Counted from the stretch's first letter, positions 8,877 through 19,029 are shown. The stretch: 64,000 nucleotides of DNA from Atlantibacter subterraneus (GCF_007570865.1 NZ_VLPS01000008.1:310001-374000), one strand, 5' to 3'. Made by a program: numbers and translations. Notes: generated by a model from the sequence alone, not told the origin.

Positions 8877-9911
8877 ATGAGTAACGCAATAACGATGGGG
8901 ATCCTCTGGCACCTTATTGGCGCGGCCAGCGCCGCCTGTTTTTACGCCCCTTTTAAACAGGTAAAAAACTGGTCATGGGAAACCATGTGGTCAGTGGGCG
9001 GGATAGTTTCGTGGATCGTGCTGCCCTGGGCAGTCAGCGCCGCGCTGCTGCCTGATTTCTGGTCCTACTACGGTTCGTTTAGCGCCTCCACGCTGCTGCC
9101 GGTATTCCTGTTCGGCGCGATGTGGGGCATCGGTAACATCAACTACGGCCTGACCATGCGCTATCTCGGCATGTCGATGGGCATCGGCATCGCCATCGGT
9201 ATCACCTTAATCGTCGGCACCCTGATGACGCCAATCCTTAACGGCAAGTTCGGCGTACTGGTCGGCACCCCTGGCGGACAGATGACGCTGCTCGGCGTGT
9301 TTGTGGCGCTGATTGGCGTCGCGATCGTAACCCGCGCGGGCCAGCTCAAAGAACGCCAGATGGGCATTAAAGCCGAAGAGTTCAACCTCAAAAAAGGGCT
9401 GATTCTGGCGGTAATGTGTGGGATTTTCTCCGCCGGGATGTCGTTTGCGATGGATGCGGCCAAACCAATGCATGAAGCCGCAGCCGCATTAGGCGTCGAT
9501 CCGCTGTATGTCGCTCTGCCGAGCTACGTGGTCATCATGGGCGGCGGCGCGGTGATTAACCTTGGCTTCTGCTTTATCCGCCTGGCGAAAGTGCAGAACC
9601 TGTCGGTCCGCGCAGACTTCTCGCTGGCTAAGCCGTTAATTATCAGCAACGTGCTGTTCTCAATGCTGGCCGGTTTGATGTGGTACTTGCAGTTCTTCTT
9701 CTACGCCTGGGGCCACGCCAAAATCCCGGCGCAGTACGATTATATGAGCTGGATGCTGCACATGAGCTTCTATGTGCTGTGCGGTGGCCTGGTCGGGTTG
9801 ATTATGAAAGAGTGGAAATCGGCGGGACGCCGTCCGGTTGGCGTACTGAGCATCGGTTGCGTGGTGATTATCATCGCCGCCAACATTGTGGGCCTGGGGA
9901 TGGCGAACTAA
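8877..9911 (+). CDS. rhaT: L-rhamnose-proton symporter
   Basis: 344 residues, the length of E. coli RhaT, with ten hydrophobic helices. It begins [20 protein letters not shown] after a short N-terminus. RhaT imports L-rhamnose (and L-lyxose) across the inner membrane with a proton. Family landmarks include [23 protein letters not shown] in helices 3-4 and the C-terminal GLGMAN. The start has AGGAATTAAAG upstream. Its stop overlaps the end of the convergent rhaR gene. The RhaS site upstream indicates induction by rhamnose. Confidence 0.96.
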   Translation: MSNAITMGILWHLIGAASAACFYAPFKQVKNWSWETMWSVGGIVSWIVLPWAVSAALLPDFWSYYGSFSASTLLPVFLFGAMWGIGNINYGLTMRYLGMSMGIGIAIGITLIVGTLMTPILNGKFGVLVGTPGGQMTLLGVFVALIGVAIVTRAGQLKERQMGIKAEEFNLKKGLILAVMCGIFSAGMSFAMDAAKPMHEAAAALGVDPLYVALPSYVVIMGGGAVINLGFCFIRLAKVQNLSVRADFSLAKPLIISNVLFSMLAGLMWYLQFFFYAWGHAKIPAQYDYMSWMLHMSFYVLCGGLVGLIMKEWKSAGRRPVGVLSIGCVVIIIAANIVGLGMAN

Positions 9912-10771
9912 CCCTCCCGCACGCCCTCGCGTTTTAACCATTCATGACACTGCTGACGCCACAACCGTGGCGTCACGCCCGTTTCACGGGTAAACACCAC
10001 CGAAAAATAGTTACTGTCCTCAAAGCCGCAGCGCGAGGCAATATCGCCAATCAGCATCTCAGTATGACGCAGCAAATATTGCGCCTGGCAGATCCGCAAC
10101 TGGCGCAGATAATGGTTGATGGTCATTCCGGTTTGCTGGCGAAAGCGCTGGCGCAGCGGGCGCTCTTGCACCTGGTGGCGCTGGCAAAACGCCTGTAAAT
10201 CAAAGGGGTTATTGACGCTATTGTCCAGCGCGGCAATCAGCAGATCCAATATCTCTCCCTGGCCTGGCGCGCCAGCGCTGTCTGGCTGATAGCGATGACG
10301 ACGCAGCGTAATGCACAGCTGGAGAAACAGGCTCTCGCTGAGGGTACGCGACAGCGCATCATCTTTCGGGCTTTCATGTTCGAGCTGGCTGATAATTTGC
10401 CGCGCCTGGGCGATGCCCTGGCTGTTCAGCCGCCAGCGCGGGTTAAGCTCCTGCGGTTTCAGTAACGCGTCCCAGTCCACATTGAGCGTGAGCCGTTCCG
10501 GGCAATAAATAATATTGTGCAGCACCAGATCGTGCACCGATTCATAGCTGTGGCGATCTTCCGCTTTGATATAAAACAGATCGCCACAGGTGATGCGCCA
10601 GGGCCGGTCGTTAAGAACGTGCAGGCCGTTGCCGCGCCACACCATCACCAGTTCGCAAAAATCGTGGGTATGTTCAGCGAACACATTCTGCGGGTAGCGA
10701 TCCGCCACCGCCACCGGCTGCATGGGCGAAGCGAAAAAATCGGCTTTTTTGAGGATCAGCTGAGCGGCCAA
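9908..10771 (-). CDS. rhaR: AraC-family activator RhaR
   Basis: 287 residues from a TTG start (E. coli RhaR also lacks an ATG at this point, being read from a GTG). The N-terminal cupin sensor domain ([27 protein letters not shown]) binds rhamnose. The C-terminal double helix-turn-helix is typical of AraC/XylS proteins ([25 protein letters not shown]). RhaR responds to rhamnose by activating rhaSR. The centre (residues 105-190) is more diverged from E. coli than the two ends. It follows rhaS on the same strand after 136 bases, a wider gap than I expect from E. coli. Confidence 0.93.
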   Translation of the reverse strand: MAAQLILKKADFFASPMQPVAVADRYPQNVFAEHTHDFCELVMVWRGNGLHVLNDRPWRITCGDLFYIKAEDRHSYESVHDLVLHNIIYCPERLTLNVDWDALLKPQELNPRWRLNSQGIAQARQIISQLEHESPKDDALSRTLSESLFLQLCITLRRHRYQPDSAGAPGQGEILDLLIAALDNSVNNPFDLQAFCQRHQVQERPLRQRFRQQTGMTINHYLRQLRICQAQYLLRHTEMLIGDIASRCGFEDSNYFSVVFTRETGVTPRLWRQQCHEWLKREGVREG

Positions 10772-10860
10772 TATTTGCCCCCGGAGTGAGTCAAAATGGA
10801 AGTACGCAAGTCACCCGCCGCGCAACCTGTCAGGGCGGCGCGGCGGGCCTGGACGCAATC

Positions 10861-10878
10861 GGAAATTATTGAATTTCC
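10861..10878 (-). other. Hairpin in the rhaS-rhaR gap
   Basis: GGAAATT (10861-10867) and AATTTCC (10872-10878) form a perfect 7-bp stem with a 4-base loop, just after the rhaS stop. There is no strong T-run on either strand. It may lower rhaR expression relative to rhaS. Confidence 0.35.
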
Positions 10879-10907
10879 GGAGACAAAAAACGGTGATGCC
10901 GTTCGCG

Positions 10908-11744
10908 TTACTGGAGCTGGCGATCGCGGCCCTGGCGAATATCACGCGGAGAGAAACAAAATTCACGCTTAAACAGGGTGGAAAAATGGTTACTGTCGCC
11001 GAAACCACACTGATACGCGATATCCGTAACGCTTTCCTCGCTGTGGCGCAGCAGGTGGCGGGCGCGCATCAAACGCAGCCGGTTCAGATAACGCTGAGGC
11101 GTCAACCCGGTTTGCTGCTTGAGCTGGCGATGCAGGGTTCGCAGCGATAAATCAAACTGCTCAGCCAGCGTCTCCCAGCAGACCTCGCTGGAAAAGTGCT
11201 CCTCCAGCCAGCCGATCATCATATTCAGCCGGTTATCCGCGCCAGCGGACTGGTCGGTGAGACTGCCTTTGCGGATTTGAATCAGCAACTGCATAAACAG
11301 GATTTCACGCTGGGCCAGGCTATGGGTGTCGCTGGCATTTCCTAATACTTCCAGATCGGCCAGAAGATTTTTCACCTGCGCCAGTACCTGCGACGGCACA
11401 CGCCAGTGCGACGGGTAAATACCGTCCTGCTCCTGGGGCAGCAGTTTATCCAGCCCGGCGAGAAAGCTGAACGCGTCGGGCGAACGATAGAGGACGTTGG
11501 TCAGGCACAGATTTTCGGTATGTTCGAACAGATGCCTGTCGCGATCGCGCACAAAGCACACCGAACCGCCGCTCAGGGTATAGGGCTGACCATTAAAAAT
11601 ATGCGCCCCGGTGCCATGCTCAACAATAACGATTTCATAAAAATCATGGTGATGCTCCGGGAAAGCCGACTGCGGCAAGCGTGGTTCAATCGCCACGGTC
11701 GCGGCGCTACACGGGAAAAAATCGCTGCATGTTAAGACGGTCAT
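10908..11744 (-). CDS. rhaS: AraC-family activator RhaS
   Basis: 278 residues from ATG 11744, identical in length to E. coli RhaS. A longer in-frame ORF exists, but GGGAGGTG stands just upstream of this ATG. The N-terminal rhamnose-binding cupin domain ([27 protein letters not shown]) is followed by two helix-turn-helices ([22 protein letters not shown] and [24 protein letters not shown]). RhaS bound to L-rhamnose activates rhaB and rhaT at 17-bp half-sites that overlap the -35. It is divergent from rhaB, with about 290 bases of shared regulatory DNA. Confidence 0.97.
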   Translation of the reverse strand: MTVLTCSDFFPCSAATVAIEPRLPQSAFPEHHHDFYEIVIVEHGTGAHIFNGQPYTLSGGSVCFVRDRDRHLFEHTENLCLTNVLYRSPDAFSFLAGLDKLLPQEQDGIYPSHWRVPSQVLAQVKNLLADLEVLGNASDTHSLAQREILFMQLLIQIRKGSLTDQSAGADNRLNMMIGWLEEHFSSEVCWETLAEQFDLSLRTLHRQLKQQTGLTPQRYLNRLRLMRARHLLRHSEESVTDIAYQCGFGDSNHFSTLFKREFCFSPRDIRQGRDRQLQ

Positions 11745-11906
11745 TTTCACCTCCCACCAATGAAATTTCGCTTGATAGTAGATAACCGCCCCACCCTGCA
11801 CCTTAATTTTTCGACGCTAAACGGCGCAAATTGTGTTCGTTTTTTAAGAATCCACGGGAAAGATCGGGAATTGCGGCAAGGCTCACAACCTGCCTGAAAT
11901 GCAAAC

Positions 11907-12001
11907 TGTGAGTTCACTCACGTTCACCTTTGACTTCTTGCCAGCGCGGGTTTGACGTTGTCAGTGGCGAGAAGGTGACGCGCCAGGCTTCTTTTTAGAC
12001 T
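11907..12001 (+). promoter_or_regulatory. rhaB promoter with CRP and RhaS sites
   Basis: A CRP site is seen as TGTGA (11907-11911), six bases, then TCACG (11918-11922). The RhaS half-sites are CTTTGACTTCTTGCCA (11928-11943) and GTCAGTGGCGAGAAGG (11960-11975), 16 bases apart. The -10 TAGACT (11996-12001) equals the one I recall from E. coli rhaB. The order CRP-RhaS-core promoter is the known arrangement for rhaBAD. Confidence 0.8.
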
Positions 12002-12033
12002 GATGGGCAATGATTCAGATAAGGATTCCCATC

Positions 12034-13503
12034 ATGTCTATTCGACATAGCGTTGCGGTTGATCTGGGCGCTTCAAGCGGCCGCGTGATGCTGGCGCGCT
12101 TCGATACCGCCAGCCGCGATCTGCAATTAAAAGAGATCCACCGCTTCACCAACGCGCTGATCCGCGACGGGCAGTTTGACTGCTGGGACGTGGACGCGCT
12201 GGAAAGCGAAATTCGTTTCGGCCTGCAAAAAGCCTGCGAACAGGGCGTCGCCATCGACAGCATTGGTATTGATACCTGGGGTGTGGATGTGGTGCTGCTG
12301 GATGCACAGGGCCAGCGCGTCGGCCCGGCAGTGGCCTATCGCGACAGCCGCACCGACGGCATCATGCAGCAGGCGTGCGAATCCCTGGGCCGTGAAGAGA
12401 TTTATCGCCGCACCGGCATTCAGTTTTTGCCTTTCAATACCCTGTACCAGCTGCGCGCGCTGACCCAGCAGCAGCCGGAGCGGGTGGAGAGCGTGGCGCA
12501 TGCCCTGCTGATGCCCGATTACCTGTGCTATCGCCTGACCGGGGTGATGAACTGGGAGTACACCAACGCCACTACCACCCAACTGGTTAATATCAATACT
12601 GATAGCTGGGACGATACGCTGCTGGAATGGGCGGGCGTACCGGCAAGCTGGTTCGGCAAACCGAGCCATCCGGGGAGTGTGGTCGGCCATTGGGTGTGTG
12701 CCCAGGGCAACCGTATCCCGGTAGTGTCTGTAGCCACCCACGACACCGCCAGCGCCGTGATCGCCGCGCCGCTGGAGGGCAAAGACGCCGCGTATCTCTC
12801 TTCCGGCACCTGGTCGTTGATGGGCTTTGAGAGCAAAACGCCTTATGCCCACGCCGATGCGCTGGCTGCCAATATCACCAATGAAGGCGGTGCGGAAGGC
12901 CGCTACCGGGTGTTGAAAAACATCATGGGGCTGTGGCTGCTCCAGCGCGTCACCAAAGAGCACAACATCACCGATCTGCCTGCGCTGATTGAACGCGCCC
13001 GCCAGCTACCAGCCTGCCGCTGTGTGATCAACCCGAACGACGATCGGTTTATCAATCCGCACAACATGAGCAAGGAAATCCAGGCCGCGTGCCGGGAGAG
13101 CAATCAGCCCGTCCCACAAACCGAGGCGGAACTGGCGCGCACCATTTTCGATAGCCTGGCGCTGCTGTATGCCGATGTGCTGCACGAACTGGCGCGGCTG
13201 CGCGGCAAGCCGTTTACCCGCCTGCATATTGTTGGCGGCGGCAGCCAGAACCATTTTCTCAACCAGCTGTGCGCTGATGCCTGCGGGCTGCCGGTTTCCG
13301 CCGGGCCCATTGAAGCCTCAACCCTTGGCAACATCGGCTGCCAGCTGATGGCGCTGGACGACATCTCTGACGTCGACGACTTCCGCCAGGTGATCAAACA
13401 GACCAGCTCACTCACCACTTTTACGCCCAATCAACATAGCGAAATTGCCCGCGTTGCTGCGCAGTTTCAGCAAACCCATCAAACAAAGGAGCTTTGCGCA
13501 TGA
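12034..13503 (+). CDS. rhaB: L-rhamnulokinase
   Basis: 489 residues from ATG 12034 (AAGGA upstream), the length of E. coli RhaB. A FGGY-family sugar kinase of the ASKHA fold, it phosphorylates L-rhamnulose to L-rhamnulose-1-phosphate with ATP. The first phosphate loop [12 protein letters not shown] is at residues 9-20, the catalytic Asp is in SHDTAS-like [10 protein letters not shown] near 237, and the adenosine-binding [11 protein letters not shown] is near 402. It is the first gene of rhaBAD, and its stop overlaps the rhaA start (ATGA). Confidence 0.97.
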   Translation: MSIRHSVAVDLGASSGRVMLARFDTASRDLQLKEIHRFTNALIRDGQFDCWDVDALESEIRFGLQKACEQGVAIDSIGIDTWGVDVVLLDAQGQRVGPAVAYRDSRTDGIMQQACESLGREEIYRRTGIQFLPFNTLYQLRALTQQQPERVESVAHALLMPDYLCYRLTGVMNWEYTNATTTQLVNINTDSWDDTLLEWAGVPASWFGKPSHPGSVVGHWVCAQGNRIPVVSVATHDTASAVIAAPLEGKDAAYLSSGTWSLMGFESKTPYAHADALAANITNEGGAEGRYRVLKNIMGLWLLQRVTKEHNITDLPALIERARQLPACRCVINPNDDRFINPHNMSKEIQAACRESNQPVPQTEAELARTIFDSLALLYADVLHELARLRGKPFTRLHIVGGGSQNHFLNQLCADACGLPVSAGPIEASTLGNIGCQLMALDDISDVDDFRQVIKQTSSLTTFTPNQHSEIARVAAQFQQTHQTKELCA

Positions 13504-14759
13504 CTACTTCTATTAATCAGGCATGGGAACTGGCTAAACAGCGTTTTGCCGCCGTTGGCGTTGATGCCGAACAGGCTCTCGCGGCCCTCGATCGTCTGCC
13601 GGTTTCCATGCACTGCTGGCAGGGCGATGACGTCGCCGGTTTCGAAAACCCGGAAGGCTCGCTGACCGGCGGCATCCAGGCCACCGGAAACTATCCGGGC
13701 AAAGCGCGTAACGCTACCGAGCTGCGCGCCGATCTGGAGCAGGCGATGAGCCTGATCCCTGGCCCGAAACGCCTGAACCTGCACGCGATCTATCTGGAAT
13801 CCGATACCCCGGTAGAGCGCAACGCCATTAAACCGGAGCACTTCAAAAACTGGGTGGAGTGGGCCAAAAAACAGCACATTGGCCTCGATTTCAACCCGTC
13901 CTGCTTCTCGCATCCGCTGAGCGCCGACGGTTTTACCCTGTCCCACGCTAACGATGAAATCCGTCAGTTCTGGATCGACCACTGCAAAGCCAGCCGCCGC
14001 ATTTCCGCTTACTTCGGCGAACAGTTGGGTACCCCGTCAGTGATGAACATCTGGATCCCGGACGGCATGAAAGATGTGCCGGTTGACCGCCTTGGCCCGC
14101 GCCAGCGCCTGATCGCCGCCCTGGACGAAGTCATCAGCGAGAAGTTCGACGATGCCCACCATATCGACGCCGTTGAAAGCAAACTGTTTGGCATTGGCGC
14201 AGAAAGCTACACCGTCGGCTCCAATGAGTTCTATATGGGCTACGCCGCCAGCCGCCAGACCGCGCTGTGCCTCGACGCGGGTCACTTCCATCCGACCGAA
14301 GTGATTTCCGACAAGATTTCCGCCGCCATGCTGTATGTGCCGCGCCTGCTGCTGCACGTCAGCCGCCCGGTACGCTGGGACAGCGACCACGTGGTGCTGC
14401 TGGATGATGAAACTCAGGCCATCGCCAGCGAAATCATTCGCCATGACCTGTTCGACCGCGTGCATATCGGCCTCGACTTCTTCGACGCCTCGATTAACCG
14501 CATCGCGGCGTGGGTTATCGGCACTCGCAACATGAAAAAAGCCCTGCTGCGCGCCCTGCTGGAACCCACCGATCACCTGCGCAAGCTGGAGCTGAACGGC
14601 GATTACACCGGTCGTCTGGCGCTGATGGAAGAGCAGAAATCCCTGCCGTGGCAGGCGGTGTGGGAGATGTATTGCCAGCGCAACGATACCCCGGCGGGCA
14701 GCGAATGGCTGGAAAGCGTCCGCGCCTACGAAGAAAGCGTTCTGCGCAAACGCGCATAA
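13500..14759 (+). CDS. rhaA: L-rhamnose isomerase
   Basis: 419 residues, the E. coli length. It converts L-rhamnose to L-rhamnulose in a TIM barrel with two Mn/Zn sites. Metal-binding stretches are visible: GIDFNPS-like [12 protein letters not shown] near 125, the E of [13 protein letters not shown] near 225, DAGHFHPTE near 262-270, and the later D/H residues in [12 protein letters not shown] near 300. The start ATG overlaps the rhaB stop. A short GC hairpin lies between its stop and rhaD. Confidence 0.97.
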   Translation: MTTSINQAWELAKQRFAAVGVDAEQALAALDRLPVSMHCWQGDDVAGFENPEGSLTGGIQATGNYPGKARNATELRADLEQAMSLIPGPKRLNLHAIYLESDTPVERNAIKPEHFKNWVEWAKKQHIGLDFNPSCFSHPLSADGFTLSHANDEIRQFWIDHCKASRRISAYFGEQLGTPSVMNIWIPDGMKDVPVDRLGPRQRLIAALDEVISEKFDDAHHIDAVESKLFGIGAESYTVGSNEFYMGYAASRQTALCLDAGHFHPTEVISDKISAAMLYVPRLLLHVSRPVRWDSDHVVLLDDETQAIASEIIRHDLFDRVHIGLDFFDASINRIAAWVIGTRNMKKALLRALLEPTDHLRKLELNGDYTGRLALMEEQKSLPWQAVWEMYCQRNDTPAGSEWLESVRAYEESVLRKRA

Positions 14760-14781
14760 CGCGCAACGACTCAGGTTCACA

Positions 14782-14800
14782 GGGGCCGCTGGCTGGCCCC
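14782..14800 (+). other. GC hairpin between rhaA and rhaD
   Basis: GGGGCC (14782-14787) pairs with GGCCCC (14795-14800). With no T-run, it is more likely an RNA-processing or stability element within the polycistronic message than a terminator. Confidence 0.4.
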
Positions 14801-14817
14801 GTAAAGGAAACAACACT

Positions 14818-15642
14818 ATGCAGACTATTATTAATTCCTGGTTCGTTCAGGGCATGATCAAAGCCACCACCGACGCCTGGCTGAAGGGCTGGGACGAGCG
14901 CAACGGCGGTAACTTAACGCTGCGCCTGGATGAGGCGGATATCGCGGATTATCAGGCCGATTTCCATACCAAACCGCGCTATATCGCTCTCAGCCAACCG
15001 ATGCCGCTGCTGGCGAACACGCCGTTTATCGTCACCGGCTCCGGCAAATTCTTCCGCAACGTGCAACTGGCCCCGGCGGCCAACCTCGGCATTGTAAAAA
15101 TCGACAGCGACGGCGCGGGTTATCACATCCTGTGGGGTCTGGAAGAGAGCGCGGTGCCGACCTCTGAGCTTCCGGCGCATTTCCTGTCCCACTGCGAGCG
15201 CATCAAAGCTACCCAGGGCAAAGACCGCGTGATTATGCACTGCCACGCCACCAACCTGATTGCGCTGACCTATGTGCTGGAAAACCGCACCGACGTCATC
15301 ACCCGCAAACTGTGGGAAGGCAGCACCGAGTGCCTGGTGGTGTTCCCGGACGGCGTAGGCATTCTGCCGTGGATGGTGCCGGGCACCGATGAAATCGGCC
15401 AGGCCACCGCGCACGAAATGAGCAAGCATTCGCTGGTACTGTGGCCGTTCCACGGGGTTTTCGGCAGCGGCCCGACGCTGGATGAAGCCTTCGGCCTGAT
15501 TGATACCGCCGAGAAATCCGCCGAAATCCTGGTGAAAGTGATCTCCATGGGCGGCATGAAACAAACCATCTCCCGCGATGAGCTGATCGCGCTGGGCAAA
15601 CGCTTTGGCGTTACCCCGCTCGCCAGCGCGCTGGAACTGTAA
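14818..15642 (+). CDS. rhaD: L-rhamnulose-1-phosphate aldolase
   Basis: 274 residues, as in E. coli. It is a class II zinc aldolase that splits L-rhamnulose-1-phosphate into dihydroxyacetone phosphate and L-lactaldehyde. Zinc ligands are in [12 protein letters not shown] (His 141 and 143 region) and the later His of [13 protein letters not shown] (near 212); the catalytic Glu is near [18 protein letters not shown]. It follows rhaA by 58 bases with AAAGGAAA upstream. Its product lactaldehyde is handled by the next gene. Confidence 0.97.
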   Translation: MQTIINSWFVQGMIKATTDAWLKGWDERNGGNLTLRLDEADIADYQADFHTKPRYIALSQPMPLLANTPFIVTGSGKFFRNVQLAPAANLGIVKIDSDGAGYHILWGLEESAVPTSELPAHFLSHCERIKATQGKDRVIMHCHATNLIALTYVLENRTDVITRKLWEGSTECLVVFPDGVGILPWMVPGTDEIGQATAHEMSKHSLVLWPFHGVFGSGPTLDEAFGLIDTAEKSAEILVKVISMGGMKQTISRDELIALGKRFGVTPLASALEL

Positions 15643-15654
15643 AGGAAGACAGCC

Positions 15655-16803
15655 ATGAGCTTTTTATTAGCATTGCCGAAAATCAGCCTGCACGGCGCAG
15701 GCGCGATTGGCGATATGGTCAAACTGATCGCCGGGAAAAAATGGGGCAAAGCGCTGATCGTCACCGACGGTCAGTTGGTGAAAATGGGCCTGCTGGACAG
15801 CCTGTTTACCGCGCTGGACGCCCATCAGCTTTCATACCAGCTGTTTGATAAGGTGTTCCCTAACCCGACAGAAGCGCTGGTGCAGCAGGGTTTCGCCGCG
15901 TTTAACGAGGCGCAGTGTGATTACATCATCGCTTTCGGGGGCGGCAGCCCGATTGATACCGCCAAAGCGGTGAAGATTTTGACCGCCAATCCAGGGCCAT
16001 CCACCGCTTACTCCGGCGTTGGCAAAGTCACTCATCCGGGCGTGCCGCTGGTGGCGATTAACACTACCGCCGGTACGGCGGCGGAGATGACCAGCAACGC
16101 GGTGATCATCGACAGCGAACGCCAGGTAAAAGAGGTGATTATCGACCCGAATATCATCCCGGATATCGCTGTGGATGATGCCAGCGTGATGCTGGATATC
16201 CCGGCTGCCGTCACTGCCGCAACCGGTATGGACGCCCTGACCCACGCGGTGGAAGCCTATGTCTCGGTGGGCGCGCATCCGCTGACTGACGCCAACGCGC
16301 TGGAAGCCATCCGTTTAATCAGCCAGTGGCTGCCGCAGGCGGTGGACAACGGTCACAACCTGCAAGCGCGCGAAATGATGGCGTACGGGCAGTATCTGGC
16401 GGGAATGGCGTTTAACAGCGCTGGGCTTGGCCTGGTGCACGCGCTGGCGCATCAGCCGGGCGCGACTCATAACCTGCCGCACGGCGTCTGCAATGCGATC
16501 CTGCTGCCGGTGATTGAGAATTTTAACCGACCGAACGCCGTGGCGCGTTTTGCGCGCATAGCCCAGGCGATGGGCGTGGATATTCACGGATTAACCGACG
16601 AGCAGGCCAGCCATAAGGCCATCGAAGCGATCCGCACCCTGTCGGCCCGCGTCGGCATTCCGTCAGGCTTCGCTGCACTGGGCGTGACTAATGCAGATAT
16701 CGAAGACTGGCTGGATAAAGCGCTCGCCGACCCGTGCGCGCCGTGCAACCCGCGTACCGCCACCCGTGAAGAAGTGCGGGCGCTGTACCTGGAGGCGTTA
16801 TGA
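15655..16803 (+). CDS. fucO: Iron-containing lactaldehyde reductase (group III alcohol dehydrogenase)
   Basis: 382 residues. NAD-binding [10 protein letters not shown] is near residue 96, and iron ligands are in [10 protein letters not shown] and [11 protein letters not shown]...LPHGVCNA (His residues of the group III alcohol dehydrogenases). It sits 12 bases after rhaD and overlaps rhaM by 4 bases, so it should reduce the L-lactaldehyde made by RhaD to 1,2-propanediol. E. coli K-12 does not have this gene in its rha operon and uses fucO from the fucose locus instead. Residue by residue it looks about as close to E. coli YiaY as to FucO, so the symbol reflects function by context. Confidence 0.85.
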   Translation: MSFLLALPKISLHGAGAIGDMVKLIAGKKWGKALIVTDGQLVKMGLLDSLFTALDAHQLSYQLFDKVFPNPTEALVQQGFAAFNEAQCDYIIAFGGGSPIDTAKAVKILTANPGPSTAYSGVGKVTHPGVPLVAINTTAGTAAEMTSNAVIIDSERQVKEVIIDPNIIPDIAVDDASVMLDIPAAVTAATGMDALTHAVEAYVSVGAHPLTDANALEAIRLISQWLPQAVDNGHNLQAREMMAYGQYLAGMAFNSAGLGLVHALAHQPGATHNLPHGVCNAILLPVIENFNRPNAVARFARIAQAMGVDIHGLTDEQASHKAIEAIRTLSARVGIPSGFAALGVTNADIEDWLDKALADPCAPCNPRTATREEVRALYLEAL

Positions 16804-17114
16804 TCCGCAAAGCCTTTGTGATGCAGGTGAACCCCGATGCCCATGAAGAGTATCAACGCCGCCATTCGCCGATTTGGCCAGAGCTGGAGGCGGTTCTTAA
16901 GCAGCACGGTGCTCATCACTACGCTATTTATCTCGATGCACAGCGTAACCTGCTTTTTGCAACCGTAGAGATCGAGTCAGAAGCCCGCTGGAACGCGGTG
17001 GCGGAGACCGAGGTATGCCAACGCTGGTGGAAACATATGTGCGACGTGATGCCGAGCAATCCGGATAACAGCCCGGTGAGTGAGGAACTTAAAGAGGTGT
17101 TTTACCTGGAGTGA
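16800..17114 (+). CDS. rhaM: L-rhamnose mutarotase
   Basis: 104 residues, equal to E. coli RhaM and nearly identical at the N-terminus ([21 protein letters not shown]). It interconverts alpha and beta anomers of L-rhamnose so that the isomerase gets its preferred form. The dimeric alpha/beta-barrel fold's His (in [12 protein letters not shown]) and Trp-Trp (CQRWWKHM) residues are present. It is the last gene of the rha operon and is translationally coupled to the reductase by an ATGA overlap. A strong terminator follows at once. Confidence 0.97.
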   Translation: MIRKAFVMQVNPDAHEEYQRRHSPIWPELEAVLKQHGAHHYAIYLDAQRNLLFATVEIESEARWNAVAETEVCQRWWKHMCDVMPSNPDNSPVSEELKEVFYLE

Positions 17115-17121
17115 GTCAATT

Positions 17122-17149
17122 AGCCCGGCAAAAAAGCCGGGCTTTTTTA
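17122..17149 (+). terminator. Terminator of the rhamnose operon
   Basis: AGCCCGGC (17122-17129) pairs with GCCGGGCT (17136-17143) around AAAAAA, followed by a T-run. The A-rich loop side also gives some function on the opposite strand, so it probably serves the convergent regulator gene as well. Confidence 0.9.
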
Positions 17150-17695
17150 ATTCTGTTCCGCTACCAGCAGAGCCTGGGTATCCGGCTCCAGCGCCTTAAA
17201 GATGTGCTGGCGATCGGCGGGATAGCAGATGTAATCCCCCTCGCCTAACTCCTCCGGCGCTTCCGTCAGCCCCACCATCGCGCGCCCCTTCGTCACGATA
17301 ATATGCTCAACCGACCCCGGCGGATGCGGCTGGGAAATACGATCGGCTCCCGGCTGCGTCAGCAGTAAATACACGTCGCGCCGCGCCCCCGGCGGACAAG
17401 CGGCCAGCAAGATCGCCTGATAGTTGGCCTCTCCGGCGATGACTTTCATCCCCTCGCCACGGCGGATCACCTGCGTGGTAGGCAACTGCGGCTCCAGCAG
17501 GCGGGCAAACGGAATATCCAGCGCCACGCACAGCGACCACAGGGTTTCCAGGCTAGGGTTGCCGTTGCCAGACTCCAGCTGGGACAGGGTGGATTTAGCG
17601 ATCCCGGCGCGGCGGGCGATTTCCGCCAGCGACAGCCCGGTACGCAGGCGTTCCCGCACCAGGCTTTTGGCGATAACGCTGATTGGCTGCGTCAT
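17147..17695 (-). CDS. XRE-family regulator with cupin domain
   Basis: 182 residues: an N-terminal XRE helix-turn-helix (LSLAEIARRAGIAKSTLSQLESG, about residues 21-43), a linker, then a cupin domain ending GEGDYICYPADRQHIFKAL. Proteins of this build sense a small ligand and often control a neighbouring transport gene. It is divergent from an AzlC/AzlD-type exporter pair, with about 100 bases between them holding repeated GTTCG motifs, so it probably controls that pair. The ligand is unknown. Confidence 0.8.
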   Translation of the reverse strand: MTQPISVIAKSLVRERLRTGLSLAEIARRAGIAKSTLSQLESGNGNPSLETLWSLCVALDIPFARLLEPQLPTTQVIRRGEGMKVIAGEANYQAILLAACPPGARRDVYLLLTQPGADRISQPHPPGSVEHIIVTKGRAMVGLTEAPEELGEGDYICYPADRQHIFKALEPDTQALLVAEQN

Positions 17696-17708
17696 AAAAC
17701 GGCCTCTT

Positions 17709-17785
17709 GTTCGATAAAACGAACGAATCGTTCATCTTGATTAACTATTCGGATGCGTTCATTATAATGGATAAACGTTCGATAT
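17709..17785. promoter_or_regulatory. Divergent promoter region with repeated GTTCG operators
   Basis: GAACGAATCGTTC (17721-17733) is a perfect 13-bp palindrome. It overlaps a looser inverted pair, GTTCG (17709-17713) and CGAAC (17720-17724), and further GTTC copies follow near 17757 and 17777. A TATAAT at 17763-17768 lies between them and fits a promoter for the exporter genes. The repeats are candidates for the cupin regulator's binding sites. Confidence 0.5.
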
Positions 17786-17797
17786 GGCTAAAAGTGT

Positions 17798-18457
17798 ATG
17801 AAACATCCCTTCTCTTCCCTCAAAGGCGACACCATCAAAGCGATCCTACTGGTTTGTCTGGCCGTCGGCGTCGTGGGCATGTCCTACGGCTCGCTGGCGA
17901 TGGCGTATGGCTTCCCGATTTGGGTGCCGTTTGTGCTATCGGTATCGGTACTGGCAGGCGCGTCGGAATTCCTGTTTATCGGCATTGTCGCCAGCGGCGG
18001 TAACCCACTGGCCGCGGCAGCGGCAGGATTGCTGGTTAACGCGCGGCATATTCCGTTCGGCGTAACGGTGCGCGATCTGGTGGGTAAACGCGCCGCCAGT
18101 TATCTGGGCTGCCATATCATGAATGATGAAAGCGTGGTGTTTGGCCTGTCGCAGCCGACCCCGGAACAGCGCAAAGCCGCCTACTGGCTGTGCGGCCTCG
18201 GCGTGGCGATTATCTGGCCGCTGGGCGCGCTGCTCGGCGCGGGCGTCGGCAAACTGTTGCCCGCGCCGGAAACCATCGGCCTGGACGCGGTCTTCCCCGC
18301 CATCCTGCTGGCTCTGGTGGTTCCGGCCTTTAAGAATCGCACCACCCTGATCCGCGCCTGTAGCGGCGCGGCGATTTCCCTTGCCGCCGTGCCTTTCGCC
18401 CCCGTCGGGCTGCCGGTTTTACTGTCGCTGTTTGGCTTACTGACGAGGAAGAAATAA
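17798..18457 (+). CDS. AzlC-family branched-chain amino acid exporter, large subunit
   Basis: 219 residues with several hydrophobic helices and the family stretches VLAGASEFLFIGIVA and NARHIPFGVTVRDL. AzlC proteins (YgaZ in E. coli) work with a small AzlD partner to export branched-chain amino acids or similar compounds. The next gene starts within the stop codon and is that partner. No strong Shine-Dalgarno is seen before ATG 17798, though GTGTATG is close by. Confidence 0.85.
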   Translation: MKHPFSSLKGDTIKAILLVCLAVGVVGMSYGSLAMAYGFPIWVPFVLSVSVLAGASEFLFIGIVASGGNPLAAAAAGLLVNARHIPFGVTVRDLVGKRAASYLGCHIMNDESVVFGLSQPTPEQRKAAYWLCGLGVAIIWPLGALLGAGVGKLLPAPETIGLDAVFPAILLALVVPAFKNRTTLIRACSGAAISLAAVPFAPVGLPVLLSLFGLLTRKK

Positions 18458-18780
18458 TGGAAAAAATGTCGCTGTTTATCGTCGGGATTGCAGTGCTATC
18501 GGCAGGTACTTATCTGATGCGCCTCGGCGGGGCGAAGCTCGGCAGCCGGCTGGCGCTGTCGGAACGCGCCCAGGCGCTGCTTTCCGACGCGGCAACGGTG
18601 CTGCTGTTTTCAGTCGCACTGGCAACCACGTTTTATGAGGGCGAACACTTTGCCGGGATGGCGCGGGTGCTGGGCGTGGCGTTTGCGGTGTTCCTCGCCT
18701 GGCGCAAAATGCCGTTAATCGTGGTGATTATCGCGGCGGCGGCGATCACGGCGCTGCTGCGCCTGGCGGGCATTAACTAA
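18457..18780 (+). CDS. AzlD-family exporter small subunit
   Basis: 107 residues, highly hydrophobic, with the AzlD pattern: helix 1 (VGIAVLSAGTYLMRLGGAKL), a middle helix (ATVLLFSVALATTF) and a C-terminal helix rich in Val/Ile/Ala. It starts one base inside the stop of the AzlC-like gene (TAATG), so the two are translated together. It is the usual partner of the large subunit. Confidence 0.85.
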   Translation: MEKMSLFIVGIAVLSAGTYLMRLGGAKLGSRLALSERAQALLSDAATVLLFSVALATTFYEGEHFAGMARVLGVAFAVFLAWRKMPLIVVIIAAAAITALLRLAGIN

Positions 18781-18783
18781 AAA

Positions 18784-18804
18784 AGCGCCCTCAGGCGCTC
18801 TTTC
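18784..18804 (-). terminator. Terminator between the exporter pair and the DUF1471 gene
   Basis: AGCGCC (18784-18789) pairs with GGCGCT (18794-18799). On the minus strand it is followed by TTTTTT, so it mainly ends the small DUF1471 gene. It may also slow the plus-strand message. Confidence 0.7.
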
Positions 18805-18819
18805 GACAGTATCAATCGC

Positions 18820-19029
18820 TTACTTAGTCAGTACGGCAGTCATATGGACCTGGTTGCCGGTAAACGCTTCGGTGATTTTATACGATGCGCCCGCTTCCTG
18901 AGCCTGAGCGGCAATTTTTGCTTCTGCGCTATCCATGGTGGTGCCGGTTGCGGTCACGGTCTGTGCAGCAAAGGCGCCAAAAGAAGTAGCCAGAGCGATA
19001 GCAGCAACAAAAGTTTTGATGTTTTTCAT
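18820..19029 (-). CDS. Small DUF1471 (YhcN/BhsA-type) periplasmic protein
   Basis: 69 residues. The first 22 form a signal peptide (MKNIKTFVAAIALATSFGAFA) with cleavage expected after AFA. The remainder is a single DUF1471 domain with the typical spacing TVTATGTTMDSAEAKIAAQAQEAGA...YKITEAFTGNQVHMTAVL. Relatives (BhsA, McbA, YhcN) are stress-induced periplasmic proteins that affect biofilm and surface properties. It is a little shorter than those. AAGGAATT precedes the ATG. Confidence 0.8.
   Translation of the reverse strand: MKNIKTFVAAIALATSFGAFAAQTVTATGTTMDSAEAKIAAQAQEAGASYKITEAFTGNQVHMTAVLTK

Noticed and set aside
8557-8889. Minus-strand frame before rhaT
   Set aside because: It runs through the rhaT promoter and the hairpin with no ribosome site; an antisense shadow.
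13006-14816. Long minus-strand frames opposite rhaB and rhaA
   Set aside because: High-GC antisense shadows of well-identified genes; their translations have no domains.
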